Source of the DNA: Limnephilus marmoratus
Taxonomy: Eukaryota; Arthropoda; Insecta; Trichoptera; Limnephilidae
Length of the DNA: 64,000 nucleotides
Direction: 5' to 3'
NCBI GenBank assembly: GCA_917880885.1
Contig: OU862906.1
Location: 60,182,665-60,246,664, forward strand
Shown: positions 10,537 through 22,378 of the stretch, piece by piece
Layout of the letters: each line of letters begins with the position of its first letter
Numbering within the stretch: the stretch's first letter is position 1
The notes under the pieces: model-generated
What the model saw: the letters and a program-made list of their open reading frames with translations, nothing else
The model's database searches: none
Told to the model about the DNA's origin: nothing
Position numbers and translations under genes: made by a program

Positions 10537-10700
10537 ATATTATTTTAAATGATTGAATTGTGAAAACACAAATCAAACAAATAAAATTTAATGGCGCACG
10601 CCGGGATTTAGACTTCCGGATCGCTGGTCGAGAAACTTGTCCCTTGAAACATGACCACGAAGGCCGCCGGGAATCATGTCAGTAATCACTGGTTAAGTAC
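10537..10700 (-). mobile_element. SINE family 1 head fragment, minus strand
   Basis: The reverse complement reads TCCCGGCGTGCG near 10601-10612, followed by a TTGTGTTTTCACAATT segment and TCATTTAAAATAATAT. This matches the tRNA-head/body junction of the copy at 57163. The mariner inserted next to or within it. Confidence 0.5.
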
Positions 10701-10794
10701 GTCTCTCATCACCCTTTATACATTATGAATTATAACATAAAATAGAAAAACAAAAAAGAAAATAATTATTGATAAACACGGAACACGTATTTTT

Positions 10795-10900
10795 GACCGG
10801 TCAGTGGTTGAGTGGGCATCGCGTTTGGGTCCTACCCGTTCGATTCGAGGCTTTCCGTGTTCGATTCCTCGACTAGCTAGGAGTTTTGAAGATACAAAGC
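10795..10900 (+). mobile_element. SINE family 2, tRNA-derived head
   Basis: Contains an A-box-like TGGTTGAGTGG and a B-box-like TGTTCGATTCC about 50 bp apart, as in Pol III promoters of tRNA genes and tRNA-derived SINEs. A second copy lies on the minus strand at 42590-42765. The cloverleaf is not intact. Body length is uncertain. Confidence 0.55.
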
Positions 10901-11319
10901 AAAGGTAATAAATAGATTACAGTATAGTTGGGTGGATTGGGGGACGATTATGCCAAAAAAAAAATTAAGAAATCTGTGTCGAAAAATGGGGTTTTATAAA
11001 AATCGTTTTCCCAGAGAAAATACGTTTATGGCTCTTTCAAAACTTTTTTGTTTTGTTTGTTTGTTTTTTTATTTTTTTAATCACTCTCCTAATAAAGCAG
11101 CTGCTTGTGTTTAGGATAGGACAACTAAAAAAAATTACATTTGTTTAAATTAAAACAAAAAATATTAGTTATTTAACAAAAAATATTAGTGATTTTATGA
11201 GAAAATACAGATAAAAGTAATAAAAATATAGGTTAGTTAATAAATGATTTACAGTATTGATAAGGCAAAAACATATTTCTAAACAATAAGTTAAGTTACG
11301 AGGTGGTACTAGAATATTT

Positions 11320-11430
11320 TAATTTAATTTTTTTTTTATATTTTTCGTAGCTTTCTTCCGATCGTATATCAAGGGGTAATTTATTAAATATTTTATCCGC
11401 TTATAGTTTAGGGAAGGTATTAATGAAGAA
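11320..11430 (-). pseudogene. Short LINE RT C-terminal relic
   Basis: The minus strand reads FNKLPLDIRSEESYEKY, which resembles the LNxLPxxIR...F/YKKxLK motif that closes many non-LTR ORF2 proteins. There is nothing else of the element around it. Low certainty because the match is short. Confidence 0.35.
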
Positions 11431-11639
11431 AATACTGAATGATCGCGCAGATGTATGCTATGCGTTTTTTTTGGAATCCATAAAGGTGTGCCAATTTGAT
11501 AAAGGGTGGTCTGCTACCCGCCATATGTTGCTCTGCTCACGAGACCCCAGTCACCTGCCGGGCTCTTGGTATTGTTCAACGGAGGGGCTTCTTATTACGA
11601 TACCGCGTGCAAAACAAAATACTTAAAAAAACTATTACT

Positions 11640-13590
11640 TAAAGTAAATTAGGAAAAAGGCTACAAAATAAAGTACAAGTCTAGGTAATCAATGACATAC
11701 AATCAAAATAACCGGTCGACAAAATCTCTGAAAGTACTATCATCTATGTACCTGTCCTGTCAGCTTAAGTAGAGAATTTTATTTATTGTTTTGGTATTTC
11801 ATGTGTTCCGACAAATCCTATAAATATGGCTTTATACCTGAAGTTAAAATGAGTGGGGTATCTCAGTGACCCCTTTTGGATTTGCACTGCTTTTGTTTTG
11901 CATCTTATTCATACTGTGTGTGCCTAGGGAAATATTTTCTAGACAATATCAACGACTTGTATGATCTTTTGTATTCAAATCTATTTTCAATGGCCATAAA
12001 AAAAACATTCGCGTGTTTAAAAATACACGACAGTTATAAGTTGGCGAAAAATGAGGTTGCTGCAGTCTATTACATTAACGGATTAAAACAGTCCGCCCTC
12101 CGGTAACCCGACGCTCATCTTTTCCTTCAAAAAGGTCTTCAAAAACTTCCCCTTCTCTCCCAAGTACATTTCTTCGAGGCAAAATCGGGGAACCGGCTAA
12201 AGGGCGCGGACTTCGAGCATCGTCTGCGGTTGGGCCGATAGCTATACGCATTCTCATTGGAATTGCCCAGTGGTCTATGGAATACTTTCTCTGGCTTTTA
12301 TTTTTATATATTTTACTTTCTTTCTGCTATTATAGTAATTACTTACATTGTAACATAATCATGTAACTATTTTTTCCTCATTATTTATTTTATTTACAGA
12401 AGGTTCCTTCGACTGGTCATAGCCGTTATTTTTATTTTTCTTTTTCTTTTACTAACACTATTATCTCTTTTTGATGTTACCTATTTCAGAAGAATTATTC
12501 CACGGGCTGCTACTTCTATTTATCTTTTGTATAATGTTAATGTAAGTACTTGCATACTGCTTACTAACCCCGTATGCATGGACATTGGAGGGTCTAGAGT
12601 CGTTCAAATAAATGTAGCTTCGTTAAAAAGAAGTAGAGTCTTGACGTGTGCGGTGAAGGAGGAAACCATATGTTTCCTTATAACGCCGTTAGGAAAGTGG
12701 TGGATTAAAACATTAAGGATAATGCCATAATATTAATGTTTACGCCACCACCAAGTAACATTTATAGCTCTGTAAGCATTTTGATATAAATATTTTGATT
12801 ACCTCGGCAGTATTCATACAAATAGGTATGCGATCGTATTCTTCTGAAAATTTAAATCCGCTTTATCTTTGATTTCAGGGTATTTATTTCAGCAATACTT
12901 TCGTGAAATTAATCATTCGAACAACCTTTTGATCGGTTGGTGAATAATATATTTTTATTAGAATATGAAAATGAATTTGTTAATGAGATATTACTGATAT
13001 ATTGCTTTTATCGATATGAATCACTATTGTATGCTTACAGTATTGATATTAAATAAAATAATAAATTCCAGCAGTCTGACAACAGTTTCAGCGTATCTGC
13101 CTAAAAAATTATTACACTACAGCACAAATTTGACGACGATGACATCATGAATCGAATAAATGGAATATTTAAACGATTCCGTCGATCTTTGATCTCAGCC
13201 CGTTTAGCTTTAAATAAAATGTTTAATTTGTTTTGGAGAGTTTTACTTTCCTTGTACATTTGTCATTTTTTTTCTGCTATCGTTTTCCACACAACTTTAT
13301 CATTTACAAGCAAACATAAAAATAATATATATATACAAGTACAGAAATTAAGTCAAAAGTACAGAATACCAACAAAATGTTTAAATATGTGTCTGCTGAT
13401 CAGTCAATAAGATCGGATAGGTAACTAACACTCATCTTTAAGAAGTACTGAAGTCTGACTTATTACACAAGTAGAGTATATATATCAAAATGAAATGAAA
13501 TGAAATGAAGTGACTATTTTAATTGTAGAGATTATAATAACGTACAAGATATTGAAAAAAATATAAACAGTAGTTCATTATTAACACCTC
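11640..13590. other. No gene recognised
   Basis: AT-rich with unassigned frames. A (AAATG)n tract at about 13491-13508 mirrors a (TTTCA)n tract at 7545-7566. Confidence 0.5.
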
Positions 13591-13599
13591 AGACCAATT

Positions 13600-14070
13600 T
13601 TTTCGGTTTTCGGAATAACTCATATAAATCGTTGTGTCTCCCTTACTATCATGGTGAGTAATATTATATAAACGGTGTTAGAAAAAAAAACGAGTGTGCT
13701 TTAGACTTAGACCACACGACTGAAGTAAAACTTCACTAACTTATAAAAGAACATATGACATTGACATTGACATTGGGGTGACATATGACATTGGGGTGAC
13801 ATATGACCATGGGGTGACCTATGACCCAGGGGTAACTTATACCCGTGGGGTGTCCTACGACCTTGGGGTGACCTACAACCTTGGGGTGACTATCCTTATC
13901 CTTATCACTCCCCAAGTCAAGCGTGCGTAAGGGCCCGACTGTTCGCCACGCCATCGATCACCGTTCGCATCGATTACCGTTCCCATTACACTTTTCGTAA
14001 CATCACACTTTTCGTAACACATCACCACTTTTTGTAAAACATCTCCACTTTTCATAACGCATTCGCCAGC
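13600..14070 (-). repeat. REP-A family copy, left half (target of the LTR element)
   Basis: Opposite-strand copy of the repeat at 6853-7130. The shared blocks are CGAGTGTGCTTTAGAC at about 13700, GAAGTAAAACTTC at about 13723, and CAAGCGTGCG at about 13917. It ends at ATTCGCCAGC, where the LTR element inserted; the other half resumes at 29343. A block containing TCCCTTACTATCATGG at about 13640 is also shared with about 50640. Confidence 0.7.
13775..13890. repeat. 18-bp minisatellite, about 6 copies
   Basis: Units close to GGGGTGACCTATGACCCA, exactly 18 bp apart, inside the REP-A copy. Because 18 is a multiple of three, they produce a spurious repeating GHPKVV-like peptide on the minus strand. 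Confidence 0.8.
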
Positions 14071-14785
14071 TGTTACGTTACAAAAGATAAAGAATAGACC
14101 CCCTTATTCCTGTTGCGAGGAGCTAGTGAATTGGCCCCCAGTGCACAGCTCGCCGTACCGCCCCCTCTCCGCCCCCCTCTCCGTACGCGGAGGTCCGTGG
14201 CCCCAGTGCCGAACGGCACCCGGCATTCATTCCCCGGCTGGTCGCGGGCTTGACAACAGTGATTGCGCTAGTGCGCTGTTCGAGAACCTAAAAACTCGTG
14301 ATTGTTTCTATAATGTGTATTGTGTACGAGAAGGCTCCAGCCCAACGGTAGCCTGTCGGACGGCTACCTCATTTCCTGCTTTGTGAGTAAAATGAACCTT
14401 TGCCTCCTTTTGTGTGCTACATCCTGCGTTTAAATTCACTAATACGTATTGAGAGTTGAGTAGAGAGAAGTTCCGCGCCATGTTAGAATTCTATACTTAG
14501 CAAGTACCCATGTGTAGTTTGCCGAGGCTGGCAATTGTAAAACCCTGTCTCCTTCTAAATGAATAAACCCTTTACGTGCAAAACTGTGTTCTGATTGAGG
14601 AAAGAGACCTGGAGATTGTGAGGAAAGAAGGAGGAGGAATTCACAAGCGAACCACAACACTCGCCTTGGTTTTAAGAGGAACCATGCTTGCGCCGGCTTC
14701 CTGAGCTAGTTCTGTTGGCCTATGTATTGCGTGTCCTTTCCAGGTTTTGGTTTAGCAAATGGCCATATAAGCGGCAATGCTAACA
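14071..14785 (+). repeat. 5-prime LTR of the outer gypsy element
   Basis: 715 bp, nearly identical to 28628-29342. It contains AATAAA at 14562-14567, a likely polyadenylation signal, and a GC-rich block from about 14150 to 14260. The 86-codon frame inside it occurs in both LTRs and is not regarded as a gene. The base right after the LTR begins CTGGCTTCCAACTTTGG, where the primer-binding site should lie, but I could not match it to a tRNA. Confidence 0.95.
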
Positions 14786-16205
14786 CTGGCTTCCAACTTT
14801 GGCGCAAATTTTTTCCTCCCTCTTCACGGTCCCACAGTCTCGTTCTTCAATCAGCAATTGTTAAAACTTTATAATGTATAATGTTTTGTCTTGTTATTCC
14901 CAATTTGTCTAGCATTTTCAACAGGAACCCCGGCGCGAACGTAACTTCGAATCGCAATTTAAATTATCACGGGCACGATCCCTTCATTTTTGAGTCGTCA
15001 CTCGACAAAACATTGTCACCGGTATTCCTACGTAAAGTGCTCAACCAAGAAAGTTTTCGCCGTGAATAATATAGTGTTTACAAGTGTCGACCGACTAAAT
15101 TTGCTAGTTTCAAATACAAGTTAATAGTGGAAATGAACACAAATATTTAAAACAAAGTTATTCAACAATTAAAATCCTGTATATGATAAACCAATTACCC
15201 GCTTCGTTTCCCGAGAGTTAATAAACCTATTATATTATAATTAACATATTTCGCAAAGTACTGGTCTGTATTCATATCGACATATTTTGCAGCTTAAGGG
15301 AAACAAGTGGATTAAATTCTTTCTGCCATTTGACAATTGGGCATTTTTTTTACTTCTGCCGTACGTTTCTTCTTCTTTTTTCTTTTCCTACTATTATAAA
15401 GAAACATACGACATAATTCGAAAAATGCCTAGTTCGCGTTGACGTCGATTCCTCGAAAGCTAACATTACAACCATATGCATACTTCTGCATATAATCCTT
15501 GTTATGACGAAAGGAAGTTGGCGTGTAAATACCAATAATTGGTGATGCTCAAATCAGGCTACAGTTTAGCCACGTAAATAAAAAAAACTATTCCCCAAGA
15601 CATTGTTGAATTTTCGAACAAATACTTCCACGAAAACTTGTATAAAAGAAAAAATATTTCTTTCTTTTTCTGAAGAACCCTCCTTTGGAAAGTTAATGAA
15701 AAATATTCTAAAAACATGTTCGTTTAAGGCGAACCTCGCTTCCGTTTTTCATTTCCGAACTTTTGCAAATTTCCAAACCTTTTTCAAAAAACATCGGAAT
15801 AAATTCTAAAAACGTGTTCCATTAAGGTGAACCCTGGCCCGTGAAATTTTCATATCCGGACTTTGAAAATTTTCAACAAATTTCCAAAATATCTGGATTT
15901 TTTCACAACAACACGTTTTTTGAGGCAAACCGCTGCGCAATTTTTTTTTTCATTTTATGGACTTCGAAAATTTTCAACAAATTTCCAAAACATCTGGATT
16001 TTTTCACAAAAACACGTTTTTTGAGGCAAACCGCTGCTCAAATTTTCAAATAATCCAAACACTTATAAAAAACGCGTTTTTTGCAAAAAAACTTTTTGTA
16101 AAAAATACGTCCCCAGTGATCAGTCTCTGCCCAATTTCTTTCCAATTGCGAGTCTAGTTCTCACTTTTTCCAACATAAGGTCACTCTGACACGATCCTAT
16201 ACACC
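14786..16205 (+). other. Leader of the outer element, with about 102-bp tandem repeats
   Basis: Non-coding leader between the LTR and gag. From about 15690 to 16050 it holds 3-4 degenerate units of roughly 102 bp. The two best (about 15850-15945 and 15952-16047) share TTTTCAACAAATTTCC and CACGTTTTTTGAGGCAAACC. Packaging or translation-control roles are possible in such leaders but are not shown here. Confidence 0.7.
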
Positions 16206-17296
16206 ATGGAAGTTCCTCAAGTTACGCTGGGTATAATACCGCACATTTTTACTTCAAGAAAGGAAGAACTACTACAGGCCCTGAGAAATAGAAAGATTTC
16301 TCCTAGGAATAGATCCAAAAAATGCCTTACTCTATATGCTTCTTTCTACAACAAAAAATACATCAGGAGGTTGCAATTTCAACCGGAAGTCACCTCGGAA
16401 ATCATCCCTACCCCCTCATAGTCTCCGAAGCAAAACCATTGGTGGTGCAAGCCCAGGAACCAACAAAAATATACGATCTGACATCCTGGAAAACAAAATA
16501 CAACGGACTCACGGATGTGGAGGATTTCATCAACAGAATAGAAGAAACAGCTCAAGTCAGAGGAATTCCCGAAAATATCCTACACAAAAATTTCATAGAC
16601 GTCATCGCTCCTGAAATGCTTACCTGGCACAGGATACATAAGAGAAAAACAAACTCATGGAAGGAACTCAGGGCGGCACTTTTAACAAGTTTCGGAGAAA
16701 AAAAGGCCCAACATAGAATCAGGCTATCCTTACTCGCTATCAAGCAGCACTCCGGAGAGCCTGTCGCTAGATTCACGCAAAGGGCAGAGGCCATCAATAT
16801 TAAGCTTGCCCAACCCGTCCCTGAAATGGAACTCCTCCCAGTTTTGATCGACGGACTCCTGCCCAGATACGAAAATATCATCACTTCCCAGAAAATTTCC
16901 ACGCTAGAGCAACTTAAAGATGTCTGCCAGCTACTGGAGGCATACCAGGATTGAAAGAGGAACGAAAGGTTCCCCAAGGAAAACTTTCACCCCAGCACTT
17001 CGTCCGGCATAAAACCAAAGCACAACGAAAAGAAATCCTGCTCTTTTTGCCACAAGGTTCGTCACTCCCAAGCCTCCTGCTTCAAGCAAGCTAAACTTTT
17101 ATCTTCAAGAGACCCCCATTCTAACAAAAGGCGATCCGTTGATCGTTCTCCAAGAAGAGACGAAGGGAGGAAGTTTGGCAAAAGACCACGCCAAGACAAT
17201 ACTGAGACACCCATCCCGGACCTCAGATTCATCAAACCCCCTACAGACTTCTCCAGACCCCCGCCCAATTGGACAGCCAAGAGGACAAAAAACTAG
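16206..17296 (+). pseudogene. gag: Gag of the outer gypsy element, frame broken twice
   Basis: Structural polyprotein that would form the cytoplasmic particle. An ATG in good context (CACCATGG) at 16206 opens one frame to 16421. The main capsid-like part lies in another frame (16322-16954) and holds a retrotransposon gag pattern (SWKELRAALLTSFGEKKA, ARFTQRAEAI, LIDGLLPRYENII). So a frameshift lies between about 16322 and 16421. A UGA at 16952-16954 then interrupts the capsid-nucleocapsid junction. The same frame continues past it with a CCHC zinc knuckle (CSFCHKVRHSQASC) and a basic tail to a TAG at 17294-17296. The stop may be a mutation or a read-through site. Confidence 0.82.
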
Positions 17297-18357
17297 AACC
17301 CAACCACCCGGGCCATCCTCCCCATAGGCCGAAGGAATGGTCGGAATGGTTGGAACACGTCAAATTCTTCAAACAGGCCTTACCCCTCTCTACAGTTTGC
17401 TGCAAACAGGCAATAGACGGTAGACCCTTCGCGTATTTTTCTATAAACAATGTGGTTTTTTCTGGTCTCCTTGACAGCGGCGCGTCTGTCAGCTGCCTGG
17501 GCGACAACGCTCACACCTTATTCACAAACTGTGGTTTTAAAATGGAAGAACATTCTTCACATGTCACTACGGCAGACAACACTTCACAACGTGTCATTGG
17601 TTCTCTTACCCTGCCGATCAATTGCGACACAAAAACAGTTCGGATCAAATTTCTGGTTGTACCTACAATCTCACAAAAATTTATCCTGGGAGTGGACTTT
17701 TGGATGGCTTTCAAAATTGCTCCACAGTTGTTTAACAACCCCTCCGTTCCCCCCCAAGTGAACGAAATCCGTACAGTAATACCGTACGAAAATTTGAACC
17801 CCCTACAAACATATCAGTTGGATCAGATGATCAACAAGTTTGAATCAATCTACTTCGAAAGGTGCGGTTTAGGCTTAACCAACTTAGTAGAACACCACAT
17901 AAAAACAACAGGCCCCCCAATCAAACAAAGGTATTATAACCTCGCTCCACAAAAATTAAAAATTCTAGAAAAAGAATTGGACGATATGTTAAGAATGGGA
18001 GAGGTGGTACCCAGCCGTAGTGCATGGACCAACCCCACCTTAATAGTTTCAAAGAAAGACGGCTCGGCCCGTTTCTGCCTCGATAGCAGACGCCTCAACG
18101 CATGTACAGTGTTAGACGCCTACCCCCTCCCCTTGGTCAACTCCATCCTCGACAGACTTCGAAACGCTAAATACATCTCATCTATAGATTTAAGCAAAGC
18201 CTTTTGGCAAATACCTTTGGATCCCAGCTCCTGCGAAAAAACTGCCTTCGTAGTGCCTGGCAGGGGTATGTTTCACTTTAAAAGGCTACCCTTCGGTTTA
18301 AAAAACAGCCCAGCAGAGCTACAAAGGCTCATGGATAAATTGTTTGGCCCAGAGTTC
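17269..18357 (+). pseudogene. pol: Pol part 1 of outer element: protease and N-terminal half of RT
   Basis: The frame is shifted by -1 relative to gag and overlaps its end (17269-17296), as expected for expression by frameshifting; no real start codon is needed (the frame opens at a TTG). The aspartic protease signature DSGAS begins near residue 69 and ILGVDF follows about residue 143. The RT region has KKDGSARFCLDSRRLN, SSIDLSKAFWQIPLD (first catalytic Asp) and LPFGLKNSPAELQRL. The frame stops just inside the nested LTR at 18367-18369, so the catalytic YLDD box is separated by 4.3 kb. Confidence 0.92.
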
Positions 18358-18608
18358 TGTAGCAATTGAACGTGCTACGTAAACACAGTTAAAAGAAAGC
18401 TCTAGAATCATCGGTTGATAGTTTTTTATGTGCCATTAAAATTTTCACAATGTTATCAACATATGGAGTGTGACAGTTAAAAAAAATAAACAGTACAATT
18501 TGTTTCAGCTTGCTGTTCAAAAGAATTGGAATTTGAATTGCTTGAATTTGAATTCTTAAGTAAGTACTTCTCACAGCGCAGGTAGCTACAGTATGCGTGG
18601 TTGCTACA
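18358..18608 (-). repeat. 3-prime LTR of the nested element (reads on minus strand)
   Basis: 251 bp, matching 22379-22629 with no difference noticed. The neighbouring internal sequence (18609-18625) is a purine-rich tract on the minus strand, GGGGAGGGAGTCC, the expected plus-strand primer. Confidence 0.93.
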
Positions 18609-18625
18609 GGACTCCCTCCCCAGAC
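18609..18625 (-). other. Polypurine tract of the nested element
   Basis: On the minus strand GGGGAGGGAGTCC abuts the 3-prime LTR, the normal place for second-strand priming. Confidence 0.75.
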
Positions 18626-18659
18626 AACGCAGACATGGCTGCGGTGGAAAGAGGAATAG

Positions 18660-19885
18660 TCAGATACCGAGGTGATCGGGAAATCGAACCCGCCTTCCAG
18701 AACGAGTGGTTGTGTGTGTCCGATCCTTACTGCCATCGAACAACGGAAGGGTTGGTTGTGATGTGGCGGCTGGTGACTCTGATGCGGTTTGCGAGTGTGA
18801 TGTGAAACTCTCAAGATCTTGAGCAACGTATGCTGGTTTGAGGCGGTCGATGCTCACGGTGATTTCCTTCCCTTTTACCAGTATGGTATATGTTCGTTCG
18901 TGCCGACGAACGACTTTATGAGGGCCACTGTAGGGTTGTTGAAGCGGGCTCTTGACTGTGTCGTCCCTCAAAAAGACGTGAGAAGCTGTGGGAAGATTTT
19001 GGAAGACGAAACGATGTCCATAACCATGGCGGGTACCTTCAACTGGTCTCAGCTCGTTGAAATGTTTCCGTAGTTCCTTGAGGAAGCTTCCGGTGTCGTC
19101 GTTAACATTAGGTCGTGCTGTACATAGAAATTCGCCGGGTAAGCGGAGCGGCTCGCCGTATACTAGCTCGGCTGAGGTTGTCGCGAGGTCATCTCTCCAA
19201 GCTGCTCTGATTCCCATGAGTACGGTGGGAAGTGTTTCCGTCCAACGGTTATTCTGATGGCACTTGATCGCTGCTTTCAGTTGACGATGAAATCGTTCCA
19301 CCATGCCATTTGCTGCGGGGTGGTATGCAGTTGTATGGATTTGCGTCGTGCCTGCCAGGAAATTCAACTGCCTGAACAGCCTCGACTCAAATTGTCTCCC
19401 TTGGTCCGTAGTAATGCGGAGTGGAGTGCCGAATCTTGTTATCCAGCCCTTGTAGAAAGCACGCGCCACTGTTTCAGCCTCTTGGTCTGGGATCGGGAAT
19501 GCCTCTGGCCATCTCGTGAATCTGTCTACGCACGTGAAACAGTATCGGCATCCTTCTGAAGAAGGCATGACGATTATGTCGATGTGGACGTGCTCGAATC
19601 TAGCGGAGGGTCTGGGAAAGGCTCCCAGGGGTGCTGACACGTGCCGTGTAATCTTGCTTCGTTGGCATTGAAGGCAATTGCGTGCGAGCTTAATAGTTTC
19701 AGCTTTAATGGCCGGCCAGACATAACGTTGAGTTATGAGCTTAACCGTGGCCTTAATTCCAGGGTGAGCCAGCTGATGGACCGCATTGAATGCCGCAGTT
19801 CTGAACTTCTTCGTGACGAAGGGTCTGGCTATGGTAGTTGAGACGTCACAGTAGAGATGCGCGTCAGTACCCGGAATATTACACC
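18660..19885 (-). pseudogene. Integrase of the nested element
   Basis: Inserts the DNA copy into the genome. The first ATG in this frame is at 19640, but the same frame is open further upstream and carries the zinc-binding domain (HQLAHPG, then CLQCQRSK, an HHCC pattern), so the domain begins near 19880. The catalytic core has HIDIIVMP, TTDQGRQFES and NGMVERFHRQ; the last Asp and Glu are spaced D-35-E as in retroviral-type integrases. A C-terminal tail with TRSGRRVRFPD, common in this group, ends at 18660. All catalytic residues are present. It is out of frame with the RT part because of a deletion. Confidence 0.88.
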
Positions 19886-21484
19886 GGCACCGGCTGTAGT
19901 ATCAGACGCGTCGCTGACGATAGAGAGTGGGGCGTCGCACTTCGGGTGAACGAGCAGGGTTGCCTGGGCCAGAGCTTCCTTGCACTTGCTGAAAGCTTCT
20001 ACTGTTTCGGCAGTCCAAGACACGAGTTGTTTGCCTTTTTGGTTCCCTTTTAGGAGGTCATTGAGTGGAGCTTGTGTCCTCGCGGCGTTGGGAATGAATC
20101 TTCTGTAAAAATTTATTGCTCCCAGGAAACGGCGGAGATCCTTGATGGAAGCTGGTAGGCTGTAGTTGTTGATGGCCTCCACTTTATCTGGGAGGGGTAA
20201 AGTGCCAGCGTCGGACACCGAGTATCCTAGGAATTTGACCTTAGTCAGGCTGAAATGGCATTTGGCGGTGTTGATGACAACACCATATTCCTGCAGGCGC
20301 TGGAATAATATCTTGAGGTGGGCTAGGTGCTCTTCCTCTGACGTTGAGGCAATAAGGATGTCGTCTATGTAGGCGTAACAGAAATCTAAGCCTCTGGTAA
20401 CCTCGTCCATGAAGCGTTGGAAGGTCTGGGCTGCATTGCGGAGGCCGAAAGACATCACCGGAAATTCGAAGAGTCCGAATGGCGTAGTGATTGCTGTTTT
20501 CGGAATGTCCTCGGGAGCCACAGGGATTTGATTATATGCCCGCACCAGATCAATCGTTGAGAAGATCTTGGTGCCGCTCAGTGCCTGTGCAAAATCTTGG
20601 ATGTGGCGTACGGGGTATCTGTCCGGAATAGTTCTGGCGTTCAATCTTCTATAATCGCCACATGGTCTCCACTGGTCGTCCTTCTTGGGTACCATGTGCA
20701 AGGGAGATGCCCAAGAGCTCTCGGAAGGTCGAGCGATTCCGAGACGGACCATGGCCTCGAACTCCTTCTTGGCGCGTTTTAACTTGTCAGGAGCAAGGCG
20801 TCGTGGGCGTTCGACTGTTGGAGGTCCTGGCGTGGTGTTAATATGGTGCAGTGTTGCGTGACGAACTTCCCTCCTGACGCCATCAGGGCGAGTGATGTCA
20901 GGAAACTGTTGAAGAAGCTTATGATACGGGGACGTTCCTGTGACCGTCTTAATGGAAGCGATCTTGTTGTCGCTTCGTTTTCCCGTGATGGTCAAATTCG
21001 TCACCTGGTCCAGCAGCCGTTTATTTCGGACATCCACCAGTAGCTCGTACTTGGCGAGAAAGTCTGCCCCGATGATTGGCCTGGAGACGTCTGCAATGAC
21101 GAAGCTCCAAGTAAAGTCGCGTCGCAATCCCAGATCCAGGTTGAGCGTTAGGCTGCCATAAGTAGCGATTGTGCTGCCATTTGCTGCTGCCAGTTCGTAT
21201 GTCGCTTTAGTGGGGCGTCCCTGGACAAGGCGTCGTGGGAAAACGCAGAGATCTGCGCCGGTGTCTATAAGAAATTGGGTACGGGTTACCCTGTCGGTAA
21301 CAAAAAGGCGACTGACTTGGTTGGGGCTGGCGCTGGTCGCCATCAGTTTGGGCCCCGCGCGTTTTCCTGCTGGAAGTTGCAGGGTTTGGTGCACTTGCTT
21401 GCCTTCGTCCCATACTTCCAGTGGTACCAGCATGTTCCCTCGGGCTGATGACCTCTGGACCGACTGCGGGAACGATTGCTCCAA
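19870..21484 (-). pseudogene. pol: Protease and RT of the nested element, RNase H missing
   Basis: The frame overlaps gag by about 140 bases in the -1 frame. The protease signature [13 protein letters not shown] lies near residue 72 and IIGADFL follows. The RT is complete to the thumb: [40 protein letters not shown] and YAYIDDILI. The frame enters RNase H ([16 protein letters not shown]) and then abruptly becomes the linker that normally lies before integrase, in another frame, ending at a TAG (19829). So most of RNase H is deleted with the join near 19870-19895. Confidence 0.9.
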
Positions 21485-22230
21485 CGATGCGGGGTGGCGC
21501 TCCTCCTATGCTGGCCAGAGCGTAGTGTCGAAACTTCGCGCCTCAAAGTAGCGAGCTCTTGTTGGAGAGGCTGCATCAACCGCGCCATCTGTGTAACCAA
21601 TGAATCTTCGGACGATGGAACAGCCACTGAGTTAACTGCCGGTCTACCAGCATAGTCTGCTATGGCGTCGGCCAAGCTGGCCACCTTGTCAAGCGGAGTG
21701 TCTTGCTGCGTAGCCAGAACCACCTGCATACTTCTAGGAAGACGACCCATCCATAGGGTTCTCAAAACCTCATCGGGCACAGCGCTGCCGGCGAGGGTGC
21801 GCAGGTGTCTCAAGAATTGGGAGGGTTTACGGTCTCCGATCTCTTCATGTTCCAGAAGTCTCCTTGTCTTCTGCTCCTGCGTGGAGCTGAGGCGTCTGGT
21901 TAATTCGTATTTTAATAGTGCATATGCACCGACCTCAGGGGGCTTCACAATGATGTCCCGGACTTCTTGGGCGTGGGCGGGATCCAAGGCTCCGAGAATG
22001 AAACCAAATTTTGTGGCATCCACGGTCACTCCTGCTGCCTCGAAGCTGCGCTCCACCATAGCGAACCATAATTCTGGGTCATTAGGGCAAAAAGGCGGAA
22101 TGCGTACTGCCACTCGGTTGACCTCAGGCGGTGGATTCCTGATGTTGGGTTGCTGGTTACTTGTCGTTGGTTGCTTGTTGCTGGTTATTGGTTGCTGGCT
22201 GTCCTCAGATGTTCCGCTCACAAGAGACAT
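21343..22230 (-). CDS. gag: Gag of the nested element
   Basis: The frame is open from 22308; the likely start is the ATG at 22230 ([10 protein letters not shown]), since upstream codons overlap the leader. About 295 residues. A capsid-like region carries [17 protein letters not shown] and [14 protein letters not shown], both usual in gag proteins of this clade. A basic Ser/Arg-rich stretch ([10 protein letters not shown]) precedes [18 protein letters not shown], a C-x2-H-x9-C-x3-C knuckle, which replaces the usual CCHC and is a known mark of CsRn1-type elements. No internal break is seen. Confidence 0.9.
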   Translation of the reverse strand: MSLVSGTSEDSQQPITSNKQPTTSNQQPNIRNPPPEVNRVAVRIPPFCPNDPELWFAMVERSFEAAGVTVDATKFGFILGALDPAHAQEVRDIIVKPPEVGAYALLKYELTRRLSSTQEQKTRRLLEHEEIGDRKPSQFLRHLRTLAGSAVPDEVLRTLWMGRLPRSMQVVLATQQDTPLDKVASLADAIADYAGRPAVNSVAVPSSEDSLVTQMARLMQPLQQELATLRREVSTLRSGQHRRSATPHRWSNRSRSRSRGHQPEGTCWYHWKYGTKASKCTKPCNFQQENARGPN

Positions 22231-22360
22231 GATGATGATTGGTGCGCGAAATTTATCACCGAAGAGTTTATTTCGTGCGCGACGTGCTCGCGGTAGACGT
22301 ACTTGCACGCGTCGTGTTCACTGTCGGATTCACAAATGTAAACTTCGTGGTCACTAATGT

Positions 22361-22377
22361 GAACGTCGGTGTCACCA
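22361..22377 (-). other. Primer-binding site of the nested element, tRNA-Trp type
   Basis: One base after the 5-prime LTR the minus strand reads TGGTGACACCGACGTTC. It agrees with the complement of the tRNA-Trp 3-prime end as used by CsRn1 elements except for about one position. The tRNA identity is from family knowledge, not from a tRNA seen here. Confidence 0.75.
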
Positions 22378-22378
22378 A

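Noticed and set aside
13736..13954. 72-codon minus frame with repeating GHPKVV
   Set aside because: Arises from the 18-bp minisatellite.
14126..14386. 86-codon frame repeated at 28683-28943
   Set aside because: Lies inside both LTRs; the duplication is the LTR pair, not a gene family.
18593..21551. Many plus-strand frames (for example 126 codons at 21171-21551)
   Set aside because: Shadows of the minus-strand gag-pol of the nested element.
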